Part shown: positions 1 through 10,667 of the stretch, in pieces | Layout: every line of letters begins with the position of its first letter | Position numbering within the stretch: position 1 is the first letter of the stretch | NCBI RefSeq assembly: GCF_932526225.1 | Contig: NC_064048.1 | Coordinates: 12,593,665 to 12,657,664, forward strand | Reading direction: 5' to 3' | From: Nematostella vectensis | Lineage: Eukaryota; Cnidaria; Anthozoa; Actiniaria; Edwardsiidae | Length of the DNA: 64,000 bases | Program-made: the position numbers and the translations under genes | Notes under the pieces: generated by a model | Seen by the model: only the letters and a program-made list of their open reading frames with translations | The model's database searches: none | What the model was told of the DNA's origin: nothing

Positions 1-699
1 CGAACTATCGTCAAAAAAACCTGCTAAACCGCGTTCTGGCTTCAAACTAAAGGAATTGCATTTGGTGCTTTTTTATTGTCAAGCGTTTTGATTAAAAGCT
101 TTTTAGCGCCATTTCATCCGCCTCATGGATTTTGAATGACGGAAGCCAGAATGCCATTTAGAAATCGTCGGCGATAGCTCGCAGAACATTAAAAACTACA
201 GTGAGGCAATGTCAAACAAAATCAGCCAATCAGCATGCGAGAATGCCATTTTTGATTGACATTAGCTAGTGCTCTGGCTAGTGAAGTGGATGTCAATCAA
301 ATAGTACTTGTATCCAACGGCTTCCTTAACAAAACTTGCCACGGTAGCGCGCGTCGCAATGTATTTATATGCACCTTTAGTTTGCACACGCTATCCATTA
401 AATTCCGATCGAGACACGGTTTAACCCTAAACTGTCCGACTGATCCTTTATAAAATATATAACACTCAAAAATAATTTAACCATTGACTTTTTCCATCTT
501 TGCGATCTCAATTCCATCATGCATGCGCACTGCTCCTGTATCACTGTTTGCACTATTTGTTGAGCATATTTGTTGTACTTTTCCCTTCCCCTGTTTTCCC
601 CCTTTCTCCCATCCTGTTCCCCCCCCCCCCCTTCACCTCCCCCACCTGTCCTTGTACAAGTTTGTGTGTTTTAAGATGTTGTGTACCTTGCTTTTGCAG

Positions 700-722
700 T
701 GAGACCGTTGGTCAAGAAAAAG
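700..722 (+). other. Candidate 23-nt micro-exon of the CaMKII variable linker
   Basis: A pyrimidine-rich tract ending TTTTGCAG (to 699) is followed by 23 nt and a GT at 723. Read with two leading bases, it encodes RPLVKKK and ends in phase 0, which fits the phase-0 start of the exon at 1333. CaMKII linkers commonly contain small, alternatively spliced, lysine-rich exons. The donor (AAG|GTTGGT) is weak and there is no second line of evidence. Confidence 0.35.
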
Positions 723-738
723 GTTGGTGACCCTCTTT

Positions 739-1190
739 TAACCTCAAATACCGCGCAACCTCCATATACCGGACGGCCCCTGGATCGTATAATATGACTG
801 TTATACCACGGACCCTCCATATACCGGACGGCCACTGGATCAAATAATATGTCCAATAACGGACGGCACCTGGATCGAATAATATGACTGTTATACCACG
901 GACCCTCCATATACCGGACGGCCCCTGGATCGAATAATATGTCCGATAACGGACGGCACCTGGATTGAATAATATGACTGTTATACCACGGGACCTCGAT
1001 ATACCGGACATCCTCTTGATCGAATAATATGTCCGTTATACCGCGGAACCTCTATATACCGGACATCCTCTTGATCGAATAACACGTCTGTTATACCGCG
1101 GAACCTCAATATACCGGACATCCTCTTGGTTAAATAATATTTCCGGTATACCGCGGAACCTCTATAAACCGGACATCCTCTTGACCAAAT
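739..1190 (+). repeat. Minisatellite, about 54-bp half-units (ATACCGGAC / GGATCGAATAATATG)
   Basis: About eight diverged tandem copies alternate 'accggacggcccctggatcg' with 'aataatatgtccgttatacc'. The array starts 16 nt after the candidate micro-exon, within the CaMKII intron. Open frames through it are by-products of the repeat. Nothing gene-like is seen in positions 1-690. Confidence 0.85.
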
Positions 1191-1332
1191 GTTAATTCCG
1201 TTATTCCGTTATTATTTAGTGTCCGCTTGAAGGAGCATTTCAAAGTAGAAGTTTGAAAACTCGTTTCATGTCTTCTCACAGAGGGTTAAAATTCTATGTT
1301 TTTTATATTTTGATTTATGGGTCCATTTGTAG

Positions 1333-4300
1333 AACTCAGATGAAGAGTTGATGGCCCACTCCGAGGACGAAGAAGGGCAAGACGTTACAGCGAAAGGTGA
1401 GCTTTGAATAACTCCCCTTGTTAAAGGAACACTCGCATACTTAGGGGCAGGGTGTGCGTAATTGGAGTAGGCCATTGTAAAAGTCACCCCTCCCCCCCCA
1501 ACAGATTTCAGGAATTACTTGTCACCATTCGGGAGTTAGTCTATACTGTAAACAATCGGGGGTTATTCCTCGGTACGATTCTCTGTACCACTCGGGTGTT
1601 ACTAGAGACAATTCGGAATGGAATCGGTGCCTTTCGGTAATCTCTTTGCTTGGAACTAACCTGTATCGTCTTTCTAAGTTCGAGAACAAGAAATTATCAG
1701 GCTGACGCAAAAGCTGATAACCAGCATTACCACCGGAGACTACGACACTTATAGGTATGGCACCGTTAGGCAGTATTTATAACTGTGATCAACATCATCA
1801 GCATAATTATCACCATCATCGTCTTCATCACCATCATCATCATCACCATTATCACCACCATCATCACCATCATCATCACCATCATCATCACCATTATCAC
1901 CATCATTATCACCATCATTATCACCATCATCATCACCATCATTATCACCATCATTATCACCACCACCATCACCATTATCACCATCATTATCACCATCATC
2001 ATCACCATCATCATCACCATTATCACCATCATTATCACCATCATCACCATCATTATCACCATCATCACCATCATTATCACCATCATCATCATCATAATCA
2101 GAAAATCATCATCAACGACTGCCTCTATCTTGCAGCAAACTGGTAGATCCCCATGTCACGTGTTTTGAGCCGTTTTCCAATGGAAATCTCGTGGAGGGTT
2201 TGGAGTTCCACAAATTCTACTTCGATAATAGTAAGTATCGCGACCGTGTCATCAACGTGTCGTGACTGTGTCGTGATTATGTCGTGACTGTGTCGTGATT
2301 ATGTCGTGACTGTGTCGTGATTATGTCGTGACTGTGTCGTGACCGTGTCGTGATTATGTCGTGACTGTGTCGTGATCATGTCGTGACTGTGTCTTGACCT
2401 TGTCGTGGTTATACCGTGAACGTGTCGTGATTACATCGTGATCATGTCGTGACCGTATCGTGAACGTGTCTTGACTGCACATGTTGCACACGTTGTCTTA
2501 TTCAAATATCGTTTTCAGCTCTCAGCAAGAGGTCGGTGCCCATCAACACCACGATCCTCTCGCCTCACGTGCATGTACTTGGTGAAGACGCCGCCTGTAT
2601 TTGCTACATGCGCCTAACACAGTCAGTGAACAGGTACTATTTCTTTACATGAAGTACTACACCGATACGATCGAAACCTTTCTATAAGGACACCGTATGG
2701 ACCTATACAGCTGCCCTTATATGGTAGAACCTCGTTAATAAGGACACCGTATGAATATATAAGCCTGCCTTTATACGGTAGAACCTCGATAATAAGGGCA
2801 ACGTTAAAACCTACAAATATGTCCTTATAAATAATCGAAGTGTTGTCCTTGTTAAGCGGGTTATATTTTAGAAAACATATTTTTTTATTTGATCCATGAA
2901 CTGCCCTTTATAACGGGGTGCCCTTTCATAGTGAGTAGCGTAGCGCCCATTCTCTTATTTATTTGTTAACCATTTTTCCCATTTATCTATCAACCCTTTA
3001 TTTGTAGCTTACGAAACTATCATTGGTGCAAAAAAGACCCCTCACCTGTATCTCACGTGTATCTCACGTGTGTCTCACGTTCATCCCATGTACATCTCAC
3101 GTGCATGTCACGTGTAACTCACGTTCATCCCATGTACATCTCACGTGCATGTCACGTGTAACTCACGTTTATCCCATGTATATCTCACGTGCATATCGAA
3201 TCAAAAAGCCCAAACTGTCGCGATCTCGTACCAGAACAATGAATAAAATACACTAAAATCTGGAAATCGACTCTGCCAAATTTTCGTCTTTAATAAGACT
3301 TCTTCAGGGCAGACTGAAGAAGGTGAATCGTTACAAGCTTATTTACATCAGAATAGTGGCGCGAGACGCAAAAACATTACAACTGACAAAAACGCGCACT
3401 TTCTAGAATAGCGCGCGCTATGGATAAAAAGAATTTACACATCTCTACGTGGGTTCCTACTACAAAAAAAGTCATCACTATTAAGACCCCGCGGGTAGAT
3501 AGACTTCAGCCGATAAGCCCACTGGCCTTCCCTTTCCCTAAGCTGAGCCTCAGAGTTACACTTATCTATAAGTTGTACCATAACATTATTAAGACCTAAA
3601 TGATGATCGCAATGAAAATGTTGATAGATAAGGTCATCCTTAACTCTTTCACTAACCGGTAAACTAGGGTGCTTATTTAACCTACTTTTATGATTATTAA
3701 AACGCTTCCTAAAACTATTGATAGTAGACCCTACGTATTGCTTGCTACACATAGAGCAAGTAATTAGATAAACAACAAAATCTGAGTTACAGTCCAAGTC
3801 AAAATTAATGACATATTTCTTATTAGTAACTGTACTGCGAAACTCCCGCCCTGTCTTAAGAAAGTTACACACCCTACACCTTTTACCGCCACACTTACCA
3901 CAACCTCTAACCTGAGTACTATCCTCTTTAAGAGAGGAGTGCACCAACATATCCTTTAAACTCCTAGGTTTCCTATAAGCCACCATAGGTACCCTACCAA
4001 TAGCACCCCTACATCTACTAGAAGATTCTAGAACTTGCTGTAAATTACGAAGAATACCAGAAGGTACACGATCATTCTCACCTTTACGCCTGTCTTTCAA
4101 TGTGTCGTCCCTAGGAATACGTCTAACCCGGTCAACTTCCCTCCCCACAAACCTGCTGTCATAACCCCTATCAACTAAATAACCTTGTAACTCTAATACC
4201 CTCTTTTCGAAAGAAGAGTCTTCCGAACATATCCTACGAATACGTAGTGCCTGCCCAAAAGGAATGCCTTTCTTACAAGCAGACGGATGACAGGACGTAT

Positions 4301-7039
4301 GAAAAAGATATTGATGCTTATCAGTAGGCTTACTATACAGATCTGTAGATATTAACCCATCCCTAAGAGTAAGTGAAACATCCAAAAAATTTACCTGACT
4401 AGTGGACCACTCAAACATAAATTTTATAGTTCTATGTATAGAGTTCATGTGAGCCATAAACTCTCTCAGAGCGTCCTCACTATCAGTCCAGATCATGAAA
4501 ATGTCATCGATATACCTACGCCATAAATAAGGCTTAACTGGAGAAGAGTCTATGATTTCCTTTTCACCTTTAGCCATAAAAAGATAAGCATATGATGGTG
4601 CCATTCTAGTACCTATAGCCGTACCTAATACCTGTAAATAATGCTTCTTATTAAATACTAAGTTATTATTCTCCAGGACAATGCGAGCTAAGTCCACAAG
4701 GTCCTCAGTAGGAATATAATTACCTGTTAGCTTACCACGTTTGTCCAAAGCGGCTTTAAGAGCCTCCAACCCCTCATCATGGGGTATGTGGGGGTAAAGC
4801 CCAACCACATCTGCTGTGACTAAGATAGCCCCCTGAGGTAAAGTTCCCATATCTCTCACTATATTAAGAAAATGTTTAGTATCCTTAATATGGGATGGTA
4901 TAGATGGCACCAAATACTTAATATGATAATCTACAAACTCAGATATCTTTTCAGTGCAAGTATTACACCCCGATATGACTGGTCTACCTGGGTTACCCTT
5001 CTTATGTATTTTAGGAAGGAGATAAAATCTACCTGCCCTAGGCTTACCATTGATGATAAGATAATCTAGAGTCTTATCATCTATAAATCCATCAGCAGAC
5101 AACTTACGTACCCTTCTATTTACTAGCTCCCTAATATACTGCGTGAGATCCTTGGTTTCCTTATATACCTCCTTGTCACTGAGCTGTCTTAGTGCCTCTT
5201 GAATATACTTATCCTTATCCATGACTACTACCCACCCCAGACCCCTTATCCGCCTCTTTTATAACTATATCCTTAGCATACCTTAAATCCTTAAGAGCCC
5301 GGCGTTCATCCTGTGTCAAATTACTATAAATCTTACCTTGTTTGGTTGAAGATAAGATCTCTTCCTCCAAGGCTTTAGCGTACGCCTCTATAGCAATTTC
5401 GCGACCTTTTTCCGAACACCAAGATGATTTTTTTATAAAAGCTGGGGTTTCCGAAAAATCTGCATCTACGGCATCCGGATCATAAAAAAATTCCCTTAAC
5501 CTTATACGCCTAACGAAATCATTAATATCCTTACGTAAAGCAAAAACATCCAACTCATTAGGAGTAGGACAAAATTTAAGACCCTTAGAAAGAAGAGCAA
5601 CCTCCCCACGGCTAAGTTCCCGGCTAGATAAATTAACAACTACGTTAAGACCCATAGTAGACTCCCCCACCGTACTAGTAACCGTATTAGTATTAATAGT
5701 TTCTGGAATAGACCCAGATAATGTTCCAACTACTACTACTACGTATTCGTAGGATATGTTCGGAAGACTCTTCTTTCGAAAAGAGGGTATTAGAGTTACA
5801 AGGTTATTTAGTTGATAGGGGTTATGACAGCAGGTTTGTGGGGAGGGAAGTTGACCGGGTTAGACGTATTCCTAGGGACGACACATTGAAAGACAGGCGT
5901 AAAGGTGAGAATGATCGTGTACCTTTTGTAGTCACTTTTCATCCAGCTTTACCTAATTTACCTGGTATTCTTCGTAATTTACAGCCAGTTCTAGAATCTT
6001 CTAGTAGATGTAGGGGTGCTATTGGTAGGGTACCTATGGTGGCTTATAGGAAACCTAGGAGTTTAAAGGATATGTTGGTGCACTCCTCTCTTAAAGAGGA
6101 TAGTACTCAGGTTAGAGGTTGTGGTAAGTGTGGCAGTAAAAGGTGTAGGGCGTGTAACTTTCTTAAGACAGGGCGGGAGTTTCGCAGTACAGTTACTAAT
6201 AAGAAATATGTCATTAATTTTGACTTGGACTGTAACTCAGATTTTGTTGTTTATCTAATTACTTGCTCTATGTGTAGCAAGCAATACGTAGGGTCTACTA
6301 TCAATAGTTTTAGGAAGCGTTTTAATAATCATAAAAGTAGGTTAAATAAGCACCCTAGTTTACCGGTTAGTGAAAGAGTTAAGGATGACCTTATCTATCA
6401 ACAATTTCATTGCGACAATCATTTAGGTCTTAATAATGTTATGGTACAACTTATAGATAAGTGTAACTCTGAGGCTCAGCTTAGGGAAAGGGAAGGCCAG
6501 TGGGCTTATCGGCTGAAGTCTATCTACCCGCGGGGTCTTAATAGTGATGACTTTTTTTGTAGTAGGAACCCACGTAGAGATGTGTAAATTCTTTTTATCC
6601 ATAGCGCGCGCTATTCTAGAAAATGCGCGTTTTTGTCAGTTGTAATGTTTTTGCGTCTCGCTTCACTATTCTGATGTAAATAAGCTTGTAACGATTCACC
6701 TTCTTCAGTCTGCCCTGAAGAAGTCTTATTAAAGACGAAAATTTCACGTGCATATCAATAGAATAAAAAAAGCCCAAACTGTCGCGATCTCGTACCAGAA
6801 CAATGAATACAATACACCAAAAACTGGAAATCGACTCAAACTCAGACTCACGTGCATATCACGTGTAACTCACTTCATTCCCGCAAACCCTTCCAAAAGC
6901 CCTTCTGTTAACTCGAATGCCTATTCGTTCCAGCTCTGGTGAAGCAAAGACTTTGCAGCAGGAAGAAACAAGAGTTTGGCAGAAAAAAGGCGGGAATTGG
7001 ATAAATGTTCACTTCCATATTTCAGGGAAAATGAGCTAA
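1333..7039 (+). CDS. CAMK2: CaMKII-type kinase, C-terminal hub (association) domain exons; 5' part outside window
   Basis: Five coding exons join in phase: 1333-1396, 1679-1754, 2136-2230, 2519-2633 and 6934-7039 (stop TAA 7037-7039). All introns are GT-AG. The first exon is an acidic linker ([13 protein letters not shown]). The rest is the CaMKII association domain: [13 protein letters not shown], then [38 protein letters not shown], and [19 protein letters not shown], ending GKMS. In the family this domain assembles the dodecameric (or 14-meric) holoenzyme. Kinase and autoinhibitory segments are not in the window and must lie to the left. The last intron (2634-6933) carries the Penelope-like insertion, and the earlier introns carry minisatellites. 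The family call is firm. Whether the paralogue is orthologous to one vertebrate isoform cannot be told; animals outside vertebrates usually have one gene. Confidence 0.95.
1790..2112 (+). repeat. CAT/CAC trinucleotide microsatellite
   Basis: An interrupted (CAT)n/(CAC)n tract fills most of the intron between CaMKII exons 1679-1754 and 2136-2230. It ends about 20 nt before the 3' splice site. The His-, Ile- and Met-rich frames across it are artefacts. Confidence 0.95.
2240..2475 (+). repeat. 22-bp minisatellite (GTCGTGACTGTGTCGTGATTAT)
   Basis: About ten copies begin immediately after the donor at 2231 (GTAAGT) and fill the intron before CaMKII exon 2519-2633. Confidence 0.9.
2680..2840 (+). 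repeat. Two-and-a-half copy repeat with AACCTCG-TAATAAGGACA motif
   Basis: Tandem units of about 60 bp carry 'gtagaacctcgttaataagg' with 'acaccgtatg'. The motif resembles the 739-1190 array ('aacctctataaaccggacat') and the general look of pogo/Tigger-type terminal sequences. The origin is not proven. Confidence 0.5.
3046..3195 (+). repeat. Minisatellite of about 54 bp (CACGTGCATGTCACGTGTAA)
   Basis: Three copies of a unit built from CACGTG/CACGTT steps. Related sequence resumes at 6845-6875 on the far side of the Penelope-like insertion, so the element landed in or next to this array. Confidence 0.8.
3186..3273 (+). repeat. Direct repeat, left copy, flanking the Penelope-like insertion
   Basis: 88 bp from 'cacgtgcatatc' to 'ctggaaatcgactc', matched with few differences by 6745-6837 in the same orientation. 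The two copies bracket the inverted element pair exactly, so this is best read as an unusually long target-site duplication. Confidence 0.75.
3272..3313 (-). ncRNA. Hammerhead-ribozyme-like motif at 3' end of the - strand Penelope-like copy
   Basis: Read on the - strand: stem I strand UCUGCC, core CUGAAGA (fits CUGANGA, where position 7 is free), stem II GUCUU-AUUA-AAGAC, then GAAA, a short AUUU, and GGCAGA pairing with UCUGCC. One extra A sits between core and stem II, and stem III is almost absent. Small stem III is known for hammerheads of Penelope-like elements. The element boundary (3278) coincides with the predicted cleavage point; the GGCA after it is the 3' strand of stem I. Activity is untested. 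Confidence 0.6.
3274..5735 (-). mobile_element. Penelope-like retroelement, - strand copy (RT plus GIY-YIG), 5' end cut at the inverted junction
   Basis: On the - strand this copy runs from the junction near 5735 to its 3' end at 3278. Four extra bases (3274-3277) separate the 3' end from the direct repeat. It holds most of the reverse transcriptase, a linker, a CxxC-type zinc motif and the GIY-YIG endonuclease, then about 150 bp of 3' sequence with a hammerhead-like fold. The 3' part (to about 4246) is a near-perfect inverted copy of 5736-6744. It lies in the last CaMKII intron, antisense to that gene. Confidence 0.93.
3435..5670 (-). pseudogene. Penelope-like reverse transcriptase/GIY-YIG polyprotein, frameshifted
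   Basis: Two overlapping frames, 5215-5670 (151 aa) and 3435-5222 (595 aa), belong to one protein. A one-base excess in a G-rich run just upstream of the second frame's ATG breaks it inside the conserved ADKG...VVMD segment. In the long frame, RT motif A is TADVVGLYP (136-144), motif B is [14 protein letters not shown] (199-212), and the catalytic YIDD is at 237-240. A zinc knuckle [12 protein letters not shown] lies at 441-452 and the GIY-YIG motif (VYLITC...QYVGST) at 484-500. Compared with the + strand copy, 36 nt are missing near 4060, removing a conserved FVVTFHP-type stretch. The reading frame continues upstream of 5670 to the junction without a clear start. The enzyme would copy RNA at a nick made by the GIY-YIG domain; this copy is probably inactive. 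Confidence 0.92.
5721..6587 (+). pseudogene. Partial Penelope-like protein: linker and GIY-YIG endonuclease
   Basis: The open frame of 288 codons is almost identical to the C-terminal half of the - strand copy. Its first residues come from the junction sequence and its ATG is fortuitous. It keeps the [13 protein letters not shown] segment that the other copy has lost, the cysteine motif [12 protein letters not shown] and the GIY-YIG core (VYLITC..QYVGST). It has no RT, so it cannot mobilise itself. Confidence 0.9.
5736..6744 (+). mobile_element. Penelope-like retroelement, + strand copy, 5'-truncated
   Basis: This copy starts abruptly at 'actacgtattcgtagg', sharing a few bases of microhomology with the end of the - strand copy, and runs to a hammerhead-like 3' end at 6744. 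Only the linker, zinc motif, GIY-YIG domain and 3' region remain. The two copies are head to head with both 3' ends outward, a layout known for Penelope-like elements. Confidence 0.92.
6709..6744 (+). ncRNA. Hammerhead-like motif, 3' end of + strand copy, lacking the stem I 3' strand
   Basis: Same UCUGCC-CUGAAGA-hairpin-GAAA-AUUU order. The element stops after AUUU, and target sequence (CACGTG) replaces GGCAGA. The copy therefore ends just where a hammerhead would cut. Confidence 0.6.
6745..6837 (+). repeat. Direct repeat, right copy, flanking the Penelope-like insertion
   Basis: 93 bp matching 3186-3273, with a few indels near 'atcaatagaataaa'. It starts at the base after the + strand element copy ends (6744). 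Confidence 0.75.
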
Positions 7040-10000
7040 GCTTCCAAATTCCATCCTAGGAATTCGCCTCCTTGAAAATTTAGGTCTCCCGCTATATCAA
7101 TTCTAGAAATATGCCAATATAAGCTCACATATGATGCGACTGAGAAACGGCTACCTCTTAACATGATATTTATCTTGAAAAATGCGGAGACACTATTCAC
7201 CAAATATGGTATGATTTACCAATTATGGCACGAATGTCCAAATACGGCATAAATGACCAAATATGGTACGACATAAAAGCTATACATTCAGATCCATAGT
7301 GAGCCATGGAGCGGTAAATATAATTTGTGAATATTGTTTGTAAAAAGTGCCTTTTGCGAAATTACTGTATGTATAGATAGGATAAATTGTAGTTATTTGA
7401 ATTTTTATTTCTATGATAACCATATTAGTATTTTAACGTAGAGTATTTTTCATTGTTTATTCAAAAAGGGGCATATCGTCCCCATCAATTGCATAAAAAC
7501 ATGATATTCATTGATATATTTTGTATGTGGATATCCGTTTAATCTCGACTTTTAGGATTACCATAGAAACGCCTTGGCTAATAACGGTCGACATATTGTT
7601 CCACGAACGAAAGGAGATGTGGGTAATATTTTAAACACGAGCTAGAATTAAGAAACTGAAACGAATAATTTGAAGACTTGAAAATCTCGTGTGTAATTGG
7701 TTGGAATAATTACATTTTTACCATTCACTGGTAGTGTTGCACATGGTTAATACGTTTACAAATGTGCGTAGTCATAGAAAGCTGTTACGAAATGTTATTG
7801 AATGAAAAAGTCAGCTGTTTGTCGAGCGAAGCAGGAGGAGCACGTATTCCTACGTTTCTGGTCATTTTAGTTAAATTAAGAGAATTAAAAGGATGTCCAA
7901 TCAAGAAATTAAGAAATCTTTAACAATTTTATTTAATTGTTGTCATTATATTTACATGTATATTGTAATCTCAGAATTTGAACTTGTAGCATTTTATTAG
8001 TATTTCTCTATCAACCAACCTTGTGCCAAAAAGAGGTCTTGGAAATTATTTCTTATAATTTTCCACTCGAACCGAGCTTAGAACACTTTGTAGATGCGTT
8101 GGTGGCTACACAAGAGCGGGGCCTGGTGAGGAGTAACTGCTCGCACAAGTCCAAACCGCTAACCATGCAGTAAGATCCCAGTAGTTCATTCTAAGAAAAA
8201 CACGGTTGCCAAGTACAAATCCCCGTTTCTTCGGCAAAATACCGTAGCTATTCTACGTTGTTTTTTCTCTCGTTTCATCTCAAGAAAAAATATCAGTGCT
8301 ATTAGATAACAATTATATAGAGAAATAAAAATGTGAGAATATTACATGAGTGACAAGAAGCTTGTGCTATATAGCCTGCAGCAGCCCCTTTAGTGTCAAT
8401 AACTTCTACCACAAGGGACTGGATTCTACCCCCAAGGAAAGGGGTTTTAGCCAAAAGGAACGGGATTCTACCCTCTAGGAAAGGGGTTTTAGCCAAAAGG
8501 AACTGGATTCTACCCTCTAGGAAAGGGGTTTTAGCCAAAAGGAACAGGATTCAACCCTCTAGGAAAGGGGTTTTAGCATTTGACCTCCTTTACTGCTCAG
8601 GAACAACCAGACGACAAATGCAAAGTAAATTACGCCGAATGTACGCAATGTTCATATTTACATCTGTTTTCAATTCCCATTTGCAAATGCAAAGGAAGAA
8701 AACATTGTCGTTTTGGGGGTCTGGTACGTGGAACCGTCATAGAAAGTTTATAAAACCCCTTGAAAATAAACACTCCCTCCCTCCCAGTCCTCCTCGTCCT
8801 CCCTCCCTCCCATTCCTCCCTCCCAGTCCTCCTCGTCCTCCCTACCATACACATCATATTTTTGGGTAAATTTTGTTATCGTCAAAACGTCATGCCAATA
8901 GGTATCTATCTACGCAAAAAGACACGCGTGACTCAAGGTGCATGCACAGGATTCGGTGAGGGGAGGGGTGGGTGTGACCTTTATGGTAAAAGAATACTAT
9001 TTACTAACCCATAGTTCCACTACTAAGGGAGTGTTCATTACCCTGAGGGGGGGGGGGGGGGGTGGAGATATTGAAATTGGGTGGGGGGCGGCCTAAAAGG
9101 GGATCTCTCCGTTAAAAAAAAATGGACTTTGTAAAAGTGGCCTTAAATTTGTCTTATATCAAGAAAATTCAGCCAAAAATTGTCGTTTTTGCCAAACGCG
9201 GTCATTTCCATATAAAGAAACTAATATATTCCTTATTTGGAAAAACATGATTCTTGTTATTTTTAAGGTTACCGTACCGCAGGTACTTCGTAAACATTAT
9301 GACTTGTTATAAGAAGAGAAAAACAGTGACTGTGACAATCTTTAGTCAATGGAGAAAGTATCTGAAAAGAAACTAAGAGTCCTCGGCACCAGTCCCTCAA
9401 AACGACAACGTTTTCTTCATATGATGAGTTCCATGAAGTCTTCATGTGTCCTCTGGGCATTTAATGAACACCCCCTAAATGGATTCACACCTCTGATTTT
9501 TCGTTTGCCTCTGACGTCAGGTTTTTCCTTGGGGTCCGCTTTCCAATAATAAAAAGAAAACAATTATTCAAGCAATGTCAATCAATAGGTGCATTATATG
9601 ATTTTTCTCCCGTGACAAAAGAAGCACGTTTTCTCTCTTTTGAGTAAAGGCATTAAGATTATAAGATTATACCGCAGGAACAAACAGGATTGTTAAAGGC
9701 TATTAACTCGTTGAAGGCATGGAGGGTATGGAATAAGTAATATCCTTGTCATGGCGTTCGCGGATATTGACCACCGCTGTCTCATTGTTTTTGTATGCTT
9801 TGACCAATGTTGCGTCTTCTACAACACCAAGGCAAAACAAAGGATCCAAGCTTCCCTTCTATGAAAACGACTGTTGCCAAAAGATTTGATAAATTGAATG
9901 CAATTTCCCTCAAGAGAAATCTTTTAAAGTTCCAAACGGAAAAAAGCTTCTTTGTCGACTTGATTTTTCCACTCACATAGAGGAATAAAAAAGCGTCATA

Positions 10001-10667
10001 TAGATGATATCATTCTATTGAATAAAAGATTGAGGTAGGCGAAAATTTAATGTATTTTTGGACTGGTAATAAATTATAGGGAACAAAAAAAAACAATGGG
10101 TGAATTTGGGAATGTTGTGCAAGCTTATTCGAGGACCATTTTCCGTTGAAAAGGTTTGAAAAGTTGATAATCCAAGCAATTTAGGTAAATCGTATTCCCC
10201 GCCAAGGCAAACTTTCTTGGGTTGGTAATAAACATCGCAGGAAAAGTTGACAGGAAATTTGTGAGCAATTTCAGCTGTTCTGTTGCTTCCAGTTTAATTT
10301 GTATTTACACAAAGTCGAAAAACTAACCAATCATCGATCAACATGGCTATGAGAGCCAATCAGAATGCAGTATTATTTGTTGTCTTATAAAGACATGCAA
10401 TGGCGACCTTTGTCGCCGAGCGACGACCGTAAATGAAATGCTAAAACAGTATGAGTTTGAACCAAGATAAAAATTTTAACCGAGGAACATGTAACTATGA
10501 GCTCCATGGATGACTACGCAACAAAAATCCCCATTAAATCCTTGCGTATCTCTAAACATGGATGGTTTCTTTTGTGTTCCTAATAGAACGGATCAGCGTT
10601 AAGGCTGCGTTTTTCGGGCTTCTCTATACTTGGCGGGTTTACCAGATGGATTTATGGCTTCCGTAGA
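7040..10667. other. Intergenic region between CaMKII and the WSD-like gene
   Basis: AT-rich, with no coding segment I can support. It contains the CaMKII 3' UTR, short CCAAATATGG-type repeats near 7200-7270, a 42-bp minisatellite (8418-8578), a CCTCCCTC tract (8770-8850) and a long G run near 9050. Promoter elements for the gene at 10668 cannot be pinned down. Confidence 0.6.
8418..8578 (+). repeat. 42-bp minisatellite, four copies
   Basis: The unit contains 'ggattctaccctctaggaaa' and 'ggggttttagccaaaaggaa'. 42 is a multiple of 3, so the frames stay open on both strands; not coding. Confidence 0.9.

Noticed and set aside
1757-2168. His-rich, Ile-rich and Met-rich open frames of about 110-130 codons
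   Set aside because: They are readings of the CAT/CAC microsatellite inside a CaMKII intron.
6660-6690. Hammerhead core reading from CTGATGT near 6671
   Set aside because: CTGATGT lacks the required A at position 9, and no matching stem II plus GAAA follows; the CUGAAGA at 6715 gives a much better fold.
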